This document shows positions 29,489 to 39,330 of a stretch of 64,000 nt of DNA, one piece after another. Made by a program: the position numbers and the translations under genes. The notes below the pieces were generated by a model that saw only the letters and a program-made list of their open reading frames with translations, did no database searches and was not told where the DNA came from. The stretch is from Litorivivens lipolytica (lineage in GTDB: Bacteria > Pseudomonadota > Gammaproteobacteria > Pseudomonadales > Spongiibacteraceae). Within the stretch, counting starts at the first letter, position 1; each line of letters opens with the position of its first letter. The stretch covers positions 496,001-560,000 of the forward strand of contig NZ_JACHWY010000001.1 of the NCBI RefSeq assembly GCF_014191715.1, written 5' to 3'.

Positions 29489-30439
29489 GTGAGAATCGGG
29501 CTTTGTGGCGTCGAGGGAGCGATCGCCGATGGATTGTTGGAGCAGCTGGCCGAGTCTGAACTCGGCCTCACCTCGCTCAGCGTTTTTTCACTGGCACCTG
29601 CGGAAGGTGCCAGTGTTCGTTTTGAAGGTCGCACGCTGCCGGTGCTGGCGCTGAGTGACCTGGAATTCTCCGAACTCGATGTGCTGGTAATGGTAGAGGC
29701 GCATCCCGAGCTTGAGGAGCTGGCGGATCGCGCAAATTCCCTGGGTTGTCATCTGATCGACGCATCGCTGGCGGCTACCACAGGGCGTTGGGTTGTGCCG
29801 GAGCTGATGCAGGACGAGCGCGTCGACTATCCGGTTTTCTGGGCGCTGCCCAATCCGGCGCTCAGCGCGCTGGCACCGGTTCTGGATGGCCTGCTGGCTG
29901 GCAACGAGTTGCTGTCAGTCAGTGCCTTGATTTGCGAGTCGGCATCTGCACAAGGCGAGCAGGGCACTCGCCAGCTCGCGGCCGAAACGGCGCGGCTCCT
30001 GAATGGCCAAGGTCTCGAGGGCGATGGCCCCCAAATGGCCTTCAACCTGCTGCCAGGCATGCTGGAAAATGCCGAGCGACTGGAGCAGGGGCTGCAGGAT
30101 CTGCTGGGTATTGATCTTTCTGTCTGTCGACTGGATTCAGTGCAATTGCCGCTATTTTACGGTCAGGGCATCCATCTGACAGCGACCTTGGCGCAACCCG
30201 TAATGCTGGACGCCTGCGTTGAGAGTTGGCGTGAGCTTGGTGTTCATATTGTTGAAAATAAAAAGAATTTTTCAACGGTGACACTGGCTGAAGACGACCG
30301 TATTCATGTGAGCAAGATACAGGCTGGGCGAAAGGGGGAGCACTCACTGCGCGCCTGGATCATTGCGGATAATGTCCGAAAGAGTGCGGTTGTTAACACA
30401 ACGCGATTGATTGAAATCTTGATAAAAAGTTCCATATAG
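29489..30439 (+). CDS. usg: Usg-type aspartate-semialdehyde dehydrogenase homologue lacking the active-site cysteine
   Basis: This 316-residue protein has the Asd fold and sits in the place of usg between asd and fimV/truA, as in Pseudomonas and enteric genomes. The region matching the GGNC active site reads WALPNPALSAL, with no cysteine, and the first nucleotide loop is altered (LCGVEGAIADGLL). It is therefore probably not a dehydrogenase; its cellular role is unknown across the family. Start is GTG 29489, 3 bases after the asd stop, so it is almost certainly cotranscribed with asd. Confidence 0.85.
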   Translation: MRIGLCGVEGAIADGLLEQLAESELGLTSLSVFSLAPAEGASVRFEGRTLPVLALSDLEFSELDVLVMVEAHPELEELADRANSLGCHLIDASLAATTGRWVVPELMQDERVDYPVFWALPNPALSALAPVLDGLLAGNELLSVSALICESASAQGEQGTRQLAAETARLLNGQGLEGDGPQMAFNLLPGMLENAERLEQGLQDLLGIDLSVCRLDSVQLPLFYGQGIHLTATLAQPVMLDACVESWRELGVHIVENKKNFSTVTLAEDDRIHVSKIQAGRKGEHSLRAWIIADNVRKSAVVNTTRLIEILIKSSI

Positions 30440-30476
30440 CTAATATTTACGACAAGGTGTGGAGAGTTTTTCTAGC

Positions 30477-30509
30477 TTTGGCCTCAATTTGGCCTCAATT
30501 TGGCCTCCA
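30477..30509. repeat. Three tandem 11-base repeats upstream of fimV
   Basis: TTTGGCCTCAA occurs twice perfectly (30477-30487, 30488-30498) and a third time with one change at its end (30499-30509). The period equals one helical turn, so a regulator would meet the same face three times. The array ends 66 bases before the fimV ATG. Confidence 0.8.
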
Positions 30510-30575
30510 CAACACATAACTACCCTGCGAATACCACAAGAATAGCGGGGCAAAAGTGAAAAACAGGAAGTCCTT

Positions 30576-33461
30576 ATGTTGAAGAGATCGCTGGCAGGCG
30601 CAGCGCTGATAGTTGGCCTCGGGGCCACTTCATGGAGCCACGCGCTGAGTATGGGGGATCTACGCCTCAACTCGGCACTGAATCAGCCGCTTGAAGCGCG
30701 TATTGTGCTGCGAGACACGGGTAATTTGAGCGATGACCAGATTACCGTGAAGCTGGCTTCTGTTGAGGACTTTGAAAAATCCGGCGTCGATTACAGCTAC
30801 CTTTTGTCAAAACTTCAATTTGAAGTGACCGTCGATGGCGACGGTAACGGTGTGGTGCTGATCAAATCCCGTGAACCGATCGTTGAGCCATTTCTTAACT
30901 TTCTGGTAGAGGCCCGCTGGCCCGCCGGCCGCATGCTGCGGGAATACACCGCGTTACTGGATCTGCCGGTCGTCAGCGATGCCCGTACCTCTTCGGTACA
31001 AGCCGCTTCCGGCGGTGCCGCAGCCCAGGCCGCAGCTCAGACTCCCGCCACCCGGGAAGAAGTGGTTATGCTGGAGGAAACGGTAACCCAGGAAGAAACC
31101 CGGACCGGGCCTAAAGCCCGCGATGACCGTACCGCCTTGCCCAGAGCTGAGCGCCCGACCGAATATCGGGTCCAGCACAACGATGTGCTTTGGGAAATCG
31201 CCACCGCCTACAAGCCCGATGGCGTAACGGTCCAGCAGACCATGCTGGCGCTACTACGCAAAAATCCCCGCGCCTTTATTGGCGACAATATCAACCGCCT
31301 GAAATCCGGTTACGTACTGCGTTTGCCAACCGCAGACGAGGCGCGCGAGCTGTCGCAGGATTCGGCGGTAAAGGAAATCCGCCGTCAGAACGCCATCTGG
31401 CGAGGTGAGGCACTACCTTCTGACGGCGACCTGCAGAGTGCGCCCCAACTCGACGCGACAGCGCGTGAAGACGCCGCAGCCGAAGAGACGGCCAGCCCGA
31501 AATCCGAAGCACGTCTATCCATTGCGACTCCCGGTGAGTCAGCCAGCGAGGGAAGTGATGGCGAAGTACAGCAGCTCCAAGACGAGCTGGCCGCTAATCA
31601 GGAAAATCTGGACAAGGTCCAGCGCGAGAATGCTGAGCTGAACTCCCGACTCGGCGACCTAGAGCGTCAGCTCGCAACGCTGCAGCGCCTGCTGGAGCTG
31701 AAAGATGATCAGTTGGCTACCTTGCAGCAACAGATGGGCGCCGTGCCCGAGCAGGCAGAATCTGAGGTTTCAACTGAAGAATCATCGGTTGACCAGGTAG
31801 CGGAGACAGCTGAACAAGCTGAGCAGACTGAGCCCGCCGAGCAGGAAGCTGAGCCCGCCAAACCGGCACCGCAGCCGCAGCCTGTCGCGGAACCCAGTCT
31901 GCTCGACGATCCGATGCTGCGTTACGGTGCCTTTGGCGCGGCGCTACTGGCTTTGATCCTATTGCTGTTGCGTCGCTTTGGCCAGAAGAAAACCGAAGCC
32001 GACTTTGGCGACAACGTTGGATTGGGCGGTGATGACGATAATATGCCGCCGATGCGTAATGATTTCGACGCGCCTGCTGCAGAACAAGACGAGGGCGAGG
32101 ATGATGCAGGCCACACCACCTTAATCATTGAGCCGACCCGTGACGCTGAGCCTGCTGCGGAAGCAGACGATAACTTTGACGATTTTGACGCCCTGATTGA
32201 TGACAATGAGTCTGACGATCAGGATGACATCGGCACCATCAGCATGAGCCCGTCTCAGGTAGAAGCAGAAACCGACGACGCGCTGGCAGAAGCTGAAATT
32301 TATGTGGCCTACGGACGCTACGACCAAGCGGCGCAGATGCTGAGCACCGCCATTGCCAAGGAGCCTGAGCGCACCGATCTCCGCGTGAAACTGCTCGGCG
32401 TTTATCTGGAAACCCGTGACCAGGATAAATTCATACCGGCTTTCCGTGAGCTGGAGGCCATGGGCGACCATGAGGCGATTGCCGAGGTCAAGGAGTCCAT
32501 GTCGGCTGTTGAAGGTGTCAGCGACTGGTTGCGTGACGGTGGTGCAGCGGAATCCGCTCCGAAGGCACCTGAGTCAGCTCCGGTAGATGACACCTTGGAC
32601 GATCTGGATCTCGACTTTGATCTGGACGACAGCGACGAAGAGGACGTTGGTGAAACTCTGATTCGTGAACCGGATGCTGTTGTTGAGCCGGCAACCGAAG
32701 CGCCGTCTGCGGATGCTGATGATCTAGATGCGTCGTCCTTCGATTTGGATGATCTTGATCTGGATGCGAACGATGATGATCTGTCGCTGGGAGACACTGC
32801 CGAGCGCAAACCCGAGGAAGCGCCGGCACTTGATTTGTCTGATGAGGATGAGGCACCGGTCGCCGAGCCTGCAGGGGATGACGATCTCTCTTTCGATCTG
32901 GATCTGGACGACGACCTTGATTTCGGCGATCTCGATGCAGACGAAGGAAATGCCCTCGATAGCTCCACGATTGAAAGCTTGGGAAGTGATGACGAGCAGG
33001 ATACTGTGGGCGATCTGTCACTGGGCGATCTCGATGACGACTTGGATCTGGGTGGTGGTGATGATGAACTTTCATCAGAGAACGATGACAGCGATACGCT
33101 GATACTGACGCCACACTCGACGGAAGGTCAGGCCGAGCCGACTGCGCCTGAATCTGAGCCAGAACCAACGCCTGCACCAGAGCCTGTTAAACCGGCGGAC
33201 AGCTTTGATGATCTGGATCTGGATGACTTCAATTTTGATGAAGAGGCTGCGGCGGATCTCGACAATCTTGATGAAGGCGATATGAGCGATGACCTCGGTC
33301 TGCTCGGCGACAGTGACGAAGTCGCTACCAAGCTCGACCTCGCCCGTGCCTACATCGATATGGGCGATGCTGATGGCGCCCGTGAAATGCTGCAGGAAGT
33401 CATGGAAGAAGGTAATGACGAGCAGAAGCAGGACGCCAACGAGCTGCTTTCACGCCTGTGA
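30576..33461 (+). CDS. fimV: FimV/HubP family polar hub protein
   Basis: This 961-residue inner membrane protein belongs to the family that organises the cell pole for type IV pili, chemotaxis and chromosome origin placement. Order: signal sequence (about 1-24), FimV N-terminal domain (about 25-130), LysM peptidoglycan-binding domain (about 196-251), coiled coil (about 330-388), Pro/Glu-rich linker, transmembrane helix (about 449-466), then a long cytoplasmic part. That part contains a TPR-like region (about 555-640), very acidic Asp/Leu repeats such as DLDDLDLD and DDDLSLGD, and the conserved C-terminal FimV motif (ATKLDLARAYIDMGDADGAR). It lies between usg and truA, its usual place. Three 11-base repeats lie upstream. 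Confidence 0.95.
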   Translation: MLKRSLAGAALIVGLGATSWSHALSMGDLRLNSALNQPLEARIVLRDTGNLSDDQITVKLASVEDFEKSGVDYSYLLSKLQFEVTVDGDGNGVVLIKSREPIVEPFLNFLVEARWPAGRMLREYTALLDLPVVSDARTSSVQAASGGAAAQAAAQTPATREEVVMLEETVTQEETRTGPKARDDRTALPRAERPTEYRVQHNDVLWEIATAYKPDGVTVQQTMLALLRKNPRAFIGDNINRLKSGYVLRLPTADEARELSQDSAVKEIRRQNAIWRGEALPSDGDLQSAPQLDATAREDAAAEETASPKSEARLSIATPGESASEGSDGEVQQLQDELAANQENLDKVQRENAELNSRLGDLERQLATLQRLLELKDDQLATLQQQMGAVPEQAESEVSTEESSVDQVAETAEQAEQTEPAEQEAEPAKPAPQPQPVAEPSLLDDPMLRYGAFGAALLALILLLLRRFGQKKTEADFGDNVGLGGDDDNMPPMRNDFDAPAAEQDEGEDDAGHTTLIIEPTRDAEPAAEADDNFDDFDALIDDNESDDQDDIGTISMSPSQVEAETDDALAEAEIYVAYGRYDQAAQMLSTAIAKEPERTDLRVKLLGVYLETRDQDKFIPAFRELEAMGDHEAIAEVKESMSAVEGVSDWLRDGGAAESAPKAPESAPVDDTLDDLDLDFDLDDSDEEDVGETLIREPDAVVEPATEAPSADADDLDASSFDLDDLDLDANDDDLSLGDTAERKPEEAPALDLSDEDEAPVAEPAGDDDLSFDLDLDDDLDFGDLDADEGNALDSSTIESLGSDDEQDTVGDLSLGDLDDDLDLGGGDDELSSENDDSDTLILTPHSTEGQAEPTAPESEPEPTPAPEPVKPADSFDDLDLDDFNFDEEAAADLDNLDEGDMSDDLGLLGDSDEVATKLDLARAYIDMGDADGAREMLQEVMEEGNDEQKQDANELLSRL

Positions 33462-33468
33462 TCCTAGA

Positions 33469-33495
33469 CAGGAGCGCCTGCAACGGGCGCTCCTG
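33469..33495 (+). terminator. Hairpin after fimV
   Basis: CAGGAGCGCC and GGCGCTCCTG form a perfect 10-bp stem with a 7-base loop, 7 bases after the fimV stop. Only a weak T-rich stretch follows, so it may be a partial terminator before truA. Confidence 0.6.
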
Positions 33496-33527
33496 AATTC
33501 CTCAATTGCCTCTGTTTAGAAGCCCTC

Positions 33528-34373
33528 GTGACTGAACGTTTCTCCCGAAGTCATGTTTTTCCTGCCGGTGGCCGCGTGGCGCTGGCGCTGTCGTATGATG
33601 GTACGGCCTACAATGGCTGGCAGCAGCAACACTCACCGTCAATGCCTAGCGTGCAGGACGAACTTGAAAAAGCGCTGAGTCGGGTGGCGAACGAAGCGAT
33701 TACCGTGCAGTGTGCCGGTCGCACTGACAGTGGCGTGCACGCATCGCATCAGGTAGTTCATTTTGACAGCCCGGTTGCGCGCCCCGAAGCGGCCTGGGTG
33801 ATGGGGGTAAACTCCAATCTGCCGGACGATATTGCGGTGCACTGGGCCTGTCCGGTCGATGAAAGTTTCAACGCGCGCTTCTCTGCCACGGCCCGACGTT
33901 ACCGCTACGTCTTCTACAGCGCGTCGACGCGGCCGGCGATTGCCCGCCGAGCGGTCACCTGGATACCTGAATCTTTGAATGCTGGGGCGATGAATACGGC
34001 CGCTCAAGCCTTGTTGGGGGAGCAGGATTTCAGTGCATTTCGTGCGGCGGGTTGTCAATCGCGCACGCCGATGCGCAACGTCCACCATGCGCGCGTAGTT
34101 CAGAGTGGCGCGTTCACCGTGCTGGATATTCAAGCCAATGCCTTCCTCCATCATATGGTGCGCAATATCGCGGGTTCGCTGCGTTTGGTCGGTCGCGGTG
34201 AGCAGGATGCTAGCTGGATTGGCGAGCTGCTGGCGGGCCGGGATCGCTGCGCGGCGGCACCCACGGCGGCGCCTAATGGTCTGTATTTGATTGACGTTCA
34301 CTACCCGGACAGTTTCTCGCTTCCCGCGACCGTCCTCGGTCCGGCTTTTGTCACGCCCTGGCTGCCGTCTTAA
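33528..34373 (+). CDS. truA: tRNA pseudouridine(38-40) synthase TruA
   Basis: This 281-residue enzyme converts uridines 38-40 of the tRNA anticodon arm to pseudouridine. The catalytic Asp67 lies in CAGRTDSGVHASHQV. LALSYDGTAYNGWQQQ near the N-terminus and NAFLHHMVRNIAG are family hallmarks. Start is GTG 33528; the first conserved strand begins about 16 residues later. It lies between fimV and trpF, as in many Pseudomonas-like genomes. Confidence 0.97.
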   Translation: MTERFSRSHVFPAGGRVALALSYDGTAYNGWQQQHSPSMPSVQDELEKALSRVANEAITVQCAGRTDSGVHASHQVVHFDSPVARPEAAWVMGVNSNLPDDIAVHWACPVDESFNARFSATARRYRYVFYSASTRPAIARRAVTWIPESLNAGAMNTAAQALLGEQDFSAFRAAGCQSRTPMRNVHHARVVQSGAFTVLDIQANAFLHHMVRNIAGSLRLVGRGEQDASWIGELLAGRDRCAAAPTAAPNGLYLIDVHYPDSFSLPATVLGPAFVTPWLPS

Positions 34374-34395
34374 GGCAGCATTCAGCGCTGCAGTC

Positions 34396-34404
34396 TGCTA
34401 GAAT
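34396..34404 (+). promoter_or_regulatory. trpF: Extended -10 promoter element before trpF
   Basis: TGC-TAGAAT is an extended -10 (TGn plus hexamer), about 36 bases before the trpF ATG. There is no convincing -35 box, as expected for this promoter class. Confidence 0.42.
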
Positions 34405-34439
34405 CCCGGGCCTTGCAACAGCTAGATGGCAGAATCCAG

Positions 34440-35060
34440 ATGGCGCGAGTTCGCGTAAAAATCTGTGGAATAACGCGAGTCGATGACGCTATCGCCGCCG
34501 AACGTGCGGGTGCCGATGCCATCGGTCTGGTGTTCTATCCGCCCAGTTCACGCAATGTCGTCCCGGAGCCCGCTGCAGAAATTGCGGCCGTACTGGGTGC
34601 GTTTACCACCACGGTGGGATTGTTCGTGAACCCGGAGCCCGCTGAGGTTGAGCGTGTGCTCGCCAGTGTCCGGCTGGATCGTCTGCAGTTTCATGGTGAC
34701 GAGTCGGAAGACTTCTGCCGGCAATTTGGGATTCCATACCTTAAAGCCTTGCGCACGCGTCCCGGGGCTGACTTGGCGGCGCTGGCCGCGGACTACTCCT
34801 CGGCCTGTGGCATCTTGCTGGACAGCTACAAACCGGGTGTAGCCGGGGGCACAGGGGAGACCTTTGACTGGTCGCTGATTCCGGAGTCTCTGCGCAGCAG
34901 TATTATCCTGGCGGGCGGATTAAACCCAGACAACGTGGCGGCGGCGATCCAGCAGGTTCGACCGGCGGCAGTGGATGTCAGCGGCGGGGTGGAATCCGCG
35001 CCGGGCATCAAGTCAGAAGACAGAATTCGAGCTTTTATAGAGGCAGTAAATCGTGAGTAA
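34440..35060 (+). CDS. trpF: Phosphoribosylanthranilate isomerase TrpF
   Basis: This 206-residue TIM-barrel enzyme performs the Amadori rearrangement of phosphoribosylanthranilate in tryptophan synthesis. [12 protein letters not shown] contains the catalytic Cys, [10 protein letters not shown] follows, and the catalytic Asp lies in [10 protein letters not shown]. The C-terminal [13 protein letters not shown] and [13 protein letters not shown] form the phosphate site. I place the start at ATG 34440, just before the first strand. The 3' end overlaps trpB by 8 bases. Confidence 0.97.
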   Translation: MARVRVKICGITRVDDAIAAERAGADAIGLVFYPPSSRNVVPEPAAEIAAVLGAFTTTVGLFVNPEPAEVERVLASVRLDRLQFHGDESEDFCRQFGIPYLKALRTRPGADLAALAADYSSACGILLDSYKPGVAGGTGETFDWSLIPESLRSSIILAGGLNPDNVAAAIQQVRPAAVDVSGGVESAPGIKSEDRIRAFIEAVNRE

Positions 35061-36267
35061 AGCGGTAGATTACGCAAGCTTTCCGGACAAGCGCGGCCAC
35101 TTTGGCCCTTATGGTGGACGGTTTGTTTCCGAGACGTTGATGTGCGCTCTGGACGAACTGGAAGCCGCCTACGAACGCCTGAAAAATGACAAGGATTTTC
35201 AGGCCGAATTTGATCAGGATCTGGCCCAATACGTGGGCAGGCCCTCGCCACTGTATTTTGCCGAGCGCTGGACCCGTGAAACCGGCGGCGCCGATATTTA
35301 CCTCAAGCGTGAAGACCTGAATCACACTGGTGCTCACAAGGTAAACAACACCATCGGTCAGGCGCTATTGGCTAAGTACATGGGCAAAAAGCGGATCATT
35401 GCCGAAACAGGAGCCGGCCAGCATGGTGTTGCTTCAGCGACGGTTGCTGCGCGCCTGGGCATGAGCTGCCATGTATTTATGGGCGAGGAAGATGTACACC
35501 GTCAGGCGCTGAATGTGTATCGCATGAAGTTGCTCGGCGCTGAGGTGATTCCGGTGAAATCCGGATCACGGACTTTGAAAGATGCAATGAACGAAGCCAT
35601 GCGCGATTGGGTTACCAACGTAGATGATACCTTCTACATTATCGGTACCGTGGCCGGGCCACATCCTTATCCGCAGCTGGTTCGCGATTTTCAGTCCATT
35701 ATCGGCCGGGAAGCGCGTGCCCAGTGTCTGGATCAGACCGGTCGCCTGCCGGACGCTCTCGTTGCCTGTGTGGGTGGCGGCTCAAATGCTATCGGCTTGT
35801 TTCATCCCTTCCTGAATGATGAATCCGTAGAAATGTACGGTGTTGAAGCCGGTGGACATGGCGTTGAAACCGGCCAGCATGCGGCGCCACTGAGTGCTGG
35901 TACACCGGGCGTACTGCACGGCAACCGTACCTATCTCATGCAGGATGATAACGGCCAGATTATTCACACGCACTCTGTTTCGGCGGGGCTGGATTATCCG
36001 GGCGTCGGCCCTGAGCATTCCTGGCTAAAAGATATTGGTCGCGCCAAGTATGTGAGCGTGAATGATGATGAAGCGCTGGATGCCTTCCGTGAGCTGACAC
36101 TGGTAGAGGGCATTATGCCTGCGCTGGAGTCCAGTCACGCCTTGGCCTATGCGAAGAAGCTCGCTGTGGAGCTGGGTAAAGGCAAGTCAATCATCATCAA
36201 TCTGTCGGGTCGCGGTGACAAAGATATTCACACCGTCGCCCAGATCGATGGCATCCAGTTAACCTGA
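35053..36267 (+). CDS. trpB: Tryptophan synthase beta chain TrpB
   Basis: This 404-residue PLP enzyme condenses indole with serine. The Schiff-base lysine is Lys96 in [35 protein letters not shown] and the C-terminal [11 protein letters not shown] are diagnostic. Start is GTG 35053 inside the end of trpF, giving translational coupling. trpA follows after 38 bases. Trp genes lie here between trpF and accD, whereas Pseudomonas itself keeps trpBA elsewhere. Confidence 0.98.
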   Translation: MSKAVDYASFPDKRGHFGPYGGRFVSETLMCALDELEAAYERLKNDKDFQAEFDQDLAQYVGRPSPLYFAERWTRETGGADIYLKREDLNHTGAHKVNNTIGQALLAKYMGKKRIIAETGAGQHGVASATVAARLGMSCHVFMGEEDVHRQALNVYRMKLLGAEVIPVKSGSRTLKDAMNEAMRDWVTNVDDTFYIIGTVAGPHPYPQLVRDFQSIIGREARAQCLDQTGRLPDALVACVGGGSNAIGLFHPFLNDESVEMYGVEAGGHGVETGQHAAPLSAGTPGVLHGNRTYLMQDDNGQIIHTHSVSAGLDYPGVGPEHSWLKDIGRAKYVSVNDDEALDAFRELTLVEGIMPALESSHALAYAKKLAVELGKGKSIIINLSGRGDKDIHTVAQIDGIQLT

Positions 36268-36305
36268 CGTCCAAAACGTTAAGCCGAATAGTTAAGGAAA
36301 TACCC

Positions 36306-37115
36306 TTGAGTCGTTTAACCGCAAAGTTTGATGCCCTGCGCGCCGACAGCCGCAAGGCTTTGGTTCCCTATATCGTCGCAGGTGATCCGGATGTGGCGAG
36401 CACGCTGCCGCTGATGCACAAGTTGGTGGAGCAGGGCGCTGATATTCTTGAAATTGGCGTACCTTTCTCTGACCCGATGGCGGAAGGGCCGGTCATTCAG
36501 CTGGCTCACGAGCGGGCTTTGGTCCATGCGGTCAGCTTGAACGGTATTCTTGAGTTGGTGGCTGAATTCCGCACTAAAGATCAGGATACGCCCGTGGTGT
36601 TGATGGGCTATGCCAACCCGGTCGAGCGCATGGGCTACGATCAGTTTGCCGAACGCGCAGGCAAGGCGGGCATTGATGGTGTCTTGATTGTCGATATGCC
36701 GCCGGAAGAAGCTGAACCGCTGAATGAGTCTCTGGCTAAGCACCAGCTCGATAATATTTTCCTGCTGGCACCGACGACTACCGATGAGCGCATTGCCAAG
36801 GTGGCGGGCCTTGCGGGTGGTTATCTCTACTGCGTGTCGCTGAAAGGCGTTACCGGTGCGGGCAATATCGACGTGGATCAGGTGCAGACCTTGATGAACC
36901 GAATCAAGGCGCACACTGACTTACCTGTGACGGTGGGTTTCGGGATTAAAAATGCTGAAACGGCTACTCGTGTGGCCATTTGCTGTGACGGTGTTGTAGT
37001 GGGCAGCGCACTGGTTGAATCGGTCGCAAATGCCCATAAAAACGGGGCTGACGTGTTGGAGGCGACAACATTAATTCGCGATATCCGTCATGCACTTGAT
37101 GCCATAAGTGGTTAG
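36306..37115 (+). CDS. trpA: Tryptophan synthase alpha chain TrpA, with Glu at the Asp60 position
   Basis: This 269-residue TIM-barrel subunit releases indole from indole-3-glycerol phosphate and channels it to TrpB. The catalytic Glu49 lies in ILEIGVPFSDP. The second catalytic acid, Asp60 in E. coli, is here Glu60 (PMAEGPVIQ, codon GAA at 36483-36485). Later motifs GVLIVDMPPEE, YCVSLKGVTGAG and VGFGIKNAE are normal, so the gene looks intact. The start is TTG 36306 with AAGGA 7 bases upstream. It follows trpB in the same operon. Confidence 0.96.
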   Translation: MSRLTAKFDALRADSRKALVPYIVAGDPDVASTLPLMHKLVEQGADILEIGVPFSDPMAEGPVIQLAHERALVHAVSLNGILELVAEFRTKDQDTPVVLMGYANPVERMGYDQFAERAGKAGIDGVLIVDMPPEEAEPLNESLAKHQLDNIFLLAPTTTDERIAKVAGLAGGYLYCVSLKGVTGAGNIDVDQVQTLMNRIKAHTDLPVTVGFGIKNAETATRVAICCDGVVVGSALVESVANAHKNGADVLEATTLIRDIRHALDAISG

Positions 37116-37165
37116 AATACCTAGCGATTTGAGTTTGCTTATTCAGGACAAAAACAGGAAACGTC

Positions 37166-38047
37166 ATGAGCTGGGTCGATAAAATTGTTCCGTCTATTGT
37201 GCGGCGGGAAAATCCGGTAGACCGTCGCGATGAAAACGGTCGCGGCAGTGCCATACCGGAAGGTCTTTGGAAGAAATGCGTCAAGTGCGACGCGGTTCTG
37301 TACCGCCCCGAGCTGGAATCCAATCTGGATGTCTGTCCCAAGTGTGATCACCACCATCGCATCGGTGCGCGTCGTCGACTGGATATTTTTCTGGACGAGG
37401 AAGGTCGCGATGAGATCCTTGCCAATATCGAGCCGATTGATCGCCTCAAGTTTAAAGACAAGCGCAAGTACAAGGATCGCCTGACGGCAGCCCAGAAATC
37501 TACGGGTGAAAAAGATGCACTGGTAGCCTACAAGGGTACCTTGAAACAATTACCTTTGGTCGCTGTTGCATTCGAATTTAACTTCCACGGCGGCTCTATG
37601 GGTTACGCGGTGGGTGAGAAATTCACTCAGGCCGCTAACGTTGCCCTGGAAGAGCGCGTACCGCTGGTGTGCTTTTCCGCTTCCGGTGGTGCTCGCATGC
37701 AAGAGGCCCTGATTTCGTTGATGCAGATGGCCAAGACCAGCGCCGTGCTGGAACGCATGAAGCAGGAAGGCATCCCCTATATTTCCTTTATGACTGACCC
37801 GATTTACGGGGGCGTTTCTGCCTCGTTGGCGCTGCTGGGCGATATCAATATTGCCGAGCCGGGTGCCCGTGCCGGTTTTGCAGGCCCGAATATCATCGAG
37901 CAGACTATTCGTCAGAAATTGCCACCGGGCTTTCAGCGCAGCGAATTTCTGCTGGAGCACGGGGCGATCGATATGATCGTTCACCGCAAGGATGTTCGCG
38001 ATACCCTGAGCCGCCTGCTGGGCAATATGACTTTCTATCAGGAATGA
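37166..38047 (+). CDS. accD: Acetyl-CoA carboxylase carboxyltransferase subunit beta AccD
   Basis: This 293-residue subunit, with AccA, moves the carboxyl group from biotin to acetyl-CoA at the start of fatty acid synthesis. A zinc ribbon is formed by Cys38, Cys41, Cys57 and Cys60 ([17 protein letters not shown]). The crotonase-like core follows, with [19 protein letters not shown] and [27 protein letters not shown] precedes the ATG. It is coupled to folC by an ATGA overlap, the usual gammaproteobacterial arrangement. Confidence 0.98.
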   Translation: MSWVDKIVPSIVRRENPVDRRDENGRGSAIPEGLWKKCVKCDAVLYRPELESNLDVCPKCDHHHRIGARRRLDIFLDEEGRDEILANIEPIDRLKFKDKRKYKDRLTAAQKSTGEKDALVAYKGTLKQLPLVAVAFEFNFHGGSMGYAVGEKFTQAANVALEERVPLVCFSASGGARMQEALISLMQMAKTSAVLERMKQEGIPYISFMTDPIYGGVSASLALLGDINIAEPGARAGFAGPNIIEQTIRQKLPPGFQRSEFLLEHGAIDMIVHRKDVRDTLSRLLGNMTFYQE

Positions 38048-39330
38048 CCGCACTCTCTGACTGGCTGCAACGGCTGGAAACCCTACACCCGGCGCCTATG
38101 GCGCTGGGTCTGGATCGAATCTCTCCCGTCTTTCAAAAACTCAATCCCGACTTTTCAAAAACCACTGTGGTGACTGTTGCCGGTACCAATGGCAAGGGTT
38201 CAGTCGTCGAGTTGCTCCAGAATCTGTTATTGAGCGCCGGCCACCGGGTAGGGCTTTATACCTCGCCTCATCTGATTCGCTATAACGAGCGCGTGCGTAT
38301 CAACGGCGTGGAGCTGGATGACGATACGCTGGTGGCCGGGCTTGAGGCGGTTGAAGCCTGTCGTGATGGTATTTCACTGACCTATTTCGAGTTCTCCACG
38401 CTTGCGGCGCTGCATAACTTCGCTCAGGCCGACCTGGATTATCTGGTTCTGGAAGTTGGCTTGGGCGGGCGGCTTGATGCGGTCAATATTGTTGATCCGG
38501 ATCTGTGCGTACTGACCTCGGTCGCGCTGGATCACGAAGCCTGGTTGGGCAGTGATCGGGAAAAGATCGGTGCTGAAAAAGCCGGTATTTTCCGACCCAG
38601 TGTTCCAGTGGTTTGTGGCGATGTGGATCCACCTTCCAGTGTTATCGAGCAGGCGCAAAACCTGCAAAGCCCCTGGTACGGTATCGGCAAAGAGTTTGAA
38701 TTGAAGTCTGATGCAGAAAACGGCGCGGTCTGGAGCGGTGTCTCTCGGGGCGGTTCCCGGCGTGAGGTTCACTACCGCGGTGCGCTTAAGCTGCTTCCTG
38801 TGAATATCGCGACAGCGCTTCAGGCTTACTGGCTGCTAAAAGATGACGCACCGCCAGACTGGTCGGCCTTGAGCTCGACGGTGCCGGGGCGACAAGAGCA
38901 TTTGGTTTATGGCGGTGTGGAGATCATTCTCGACGTTTCTCATAATCCGGCTGCCTGTGAAGCGCTGGCTCAGCATTTGCAGCAGCAGGCGCCGGTTGAT
39001 CGTTGCTGTGCGCTGTTTGCTGTAATGGCTGATAAGGAAATCGACAGCATGGTCAGTGCGCTGAAGGACTCTTTTGATGCCTGGTTTCTCGGTGACCTCA
39101 CCGGTAATGAGCGCGCCAAGCCCGCCCGTGACCTTGCGCCGTTGCTACATGCGCAGGGGATCACTATGATCAGTGTCAGTAAAAATATGCGGCAGACCTT
39201 TGCCCGAGCCATGTCTCTGCTGGAGCCCGGTCACCGACTGGTCGTGTTTGGCTCGGTGTTTACCGTTGCCGCCATTAAAACGATTCTGGCCCAGAAACTG
39301 TCGCGCCAGGAGTTGGAAGGGGAGATCTGA
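38044..39330 (+). CDS. folC: Bifunctional folylpolyglutamate/dihydrofolate synthase FolC
   Basis: This 428-residue Mur-ligase-fold enzyme joins dihydropteroate to glutamate and extends polyglutamate tails. The P-loop is [16 protein letters not shown], followed by [17 protein letters not shown] and [25 protein letters not shown] belongs to the C-terminal domain. The start overlaps the accD stop (ATGA), and the stop directly abuts the next ATG. Length is typical. Confidence 0.97.
   Translation: MTALSDWLQRLETLHPAPMALGLDRISPVFQKLNPDFSKTTVVTVAGTNGKGSVVELLQNLLLSAGHRVGLYTSPHLIRYNERVRINGVELDDDTLVAGLEAVEACRDGISLTYFEFSTLAALHNFAQADLDYLVLEVGLGGRLDAVNIVDPDLCVLTSVALDHEAWLGSDREKIGAEKAGIFRPSVPVVCGDVDPPSSVIEQAQNLQSPWYGIGKEFELKSDAENGAVWSGVSRGGSRREVHYRGALKLLPVNIATALQAYWLLKDDAPPDWSALSSTVPGRQEHLVYGGVEIILDVSHNPAACEALAQHLQQQAPVDRCCALFAVMADKEIDSMVSALKDSFDAWFLGDLTGNERAKPARDLAPLLHAQGITMISVSKNMRQTFARAMSLLEPGHRLVVFGSVFTVAAIKTILAQKLSRQELEGEI

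Noticed and set aside
32402-33331. Serine/arginine-rich minus-strand frames and repeat-like DNA in the fimV 3' half
   Set aside because: The repeats code for the acidic Asp/Leu repeats of FimV, and the antisense frames are their shadows. It is not a CRISPR or satellite array.
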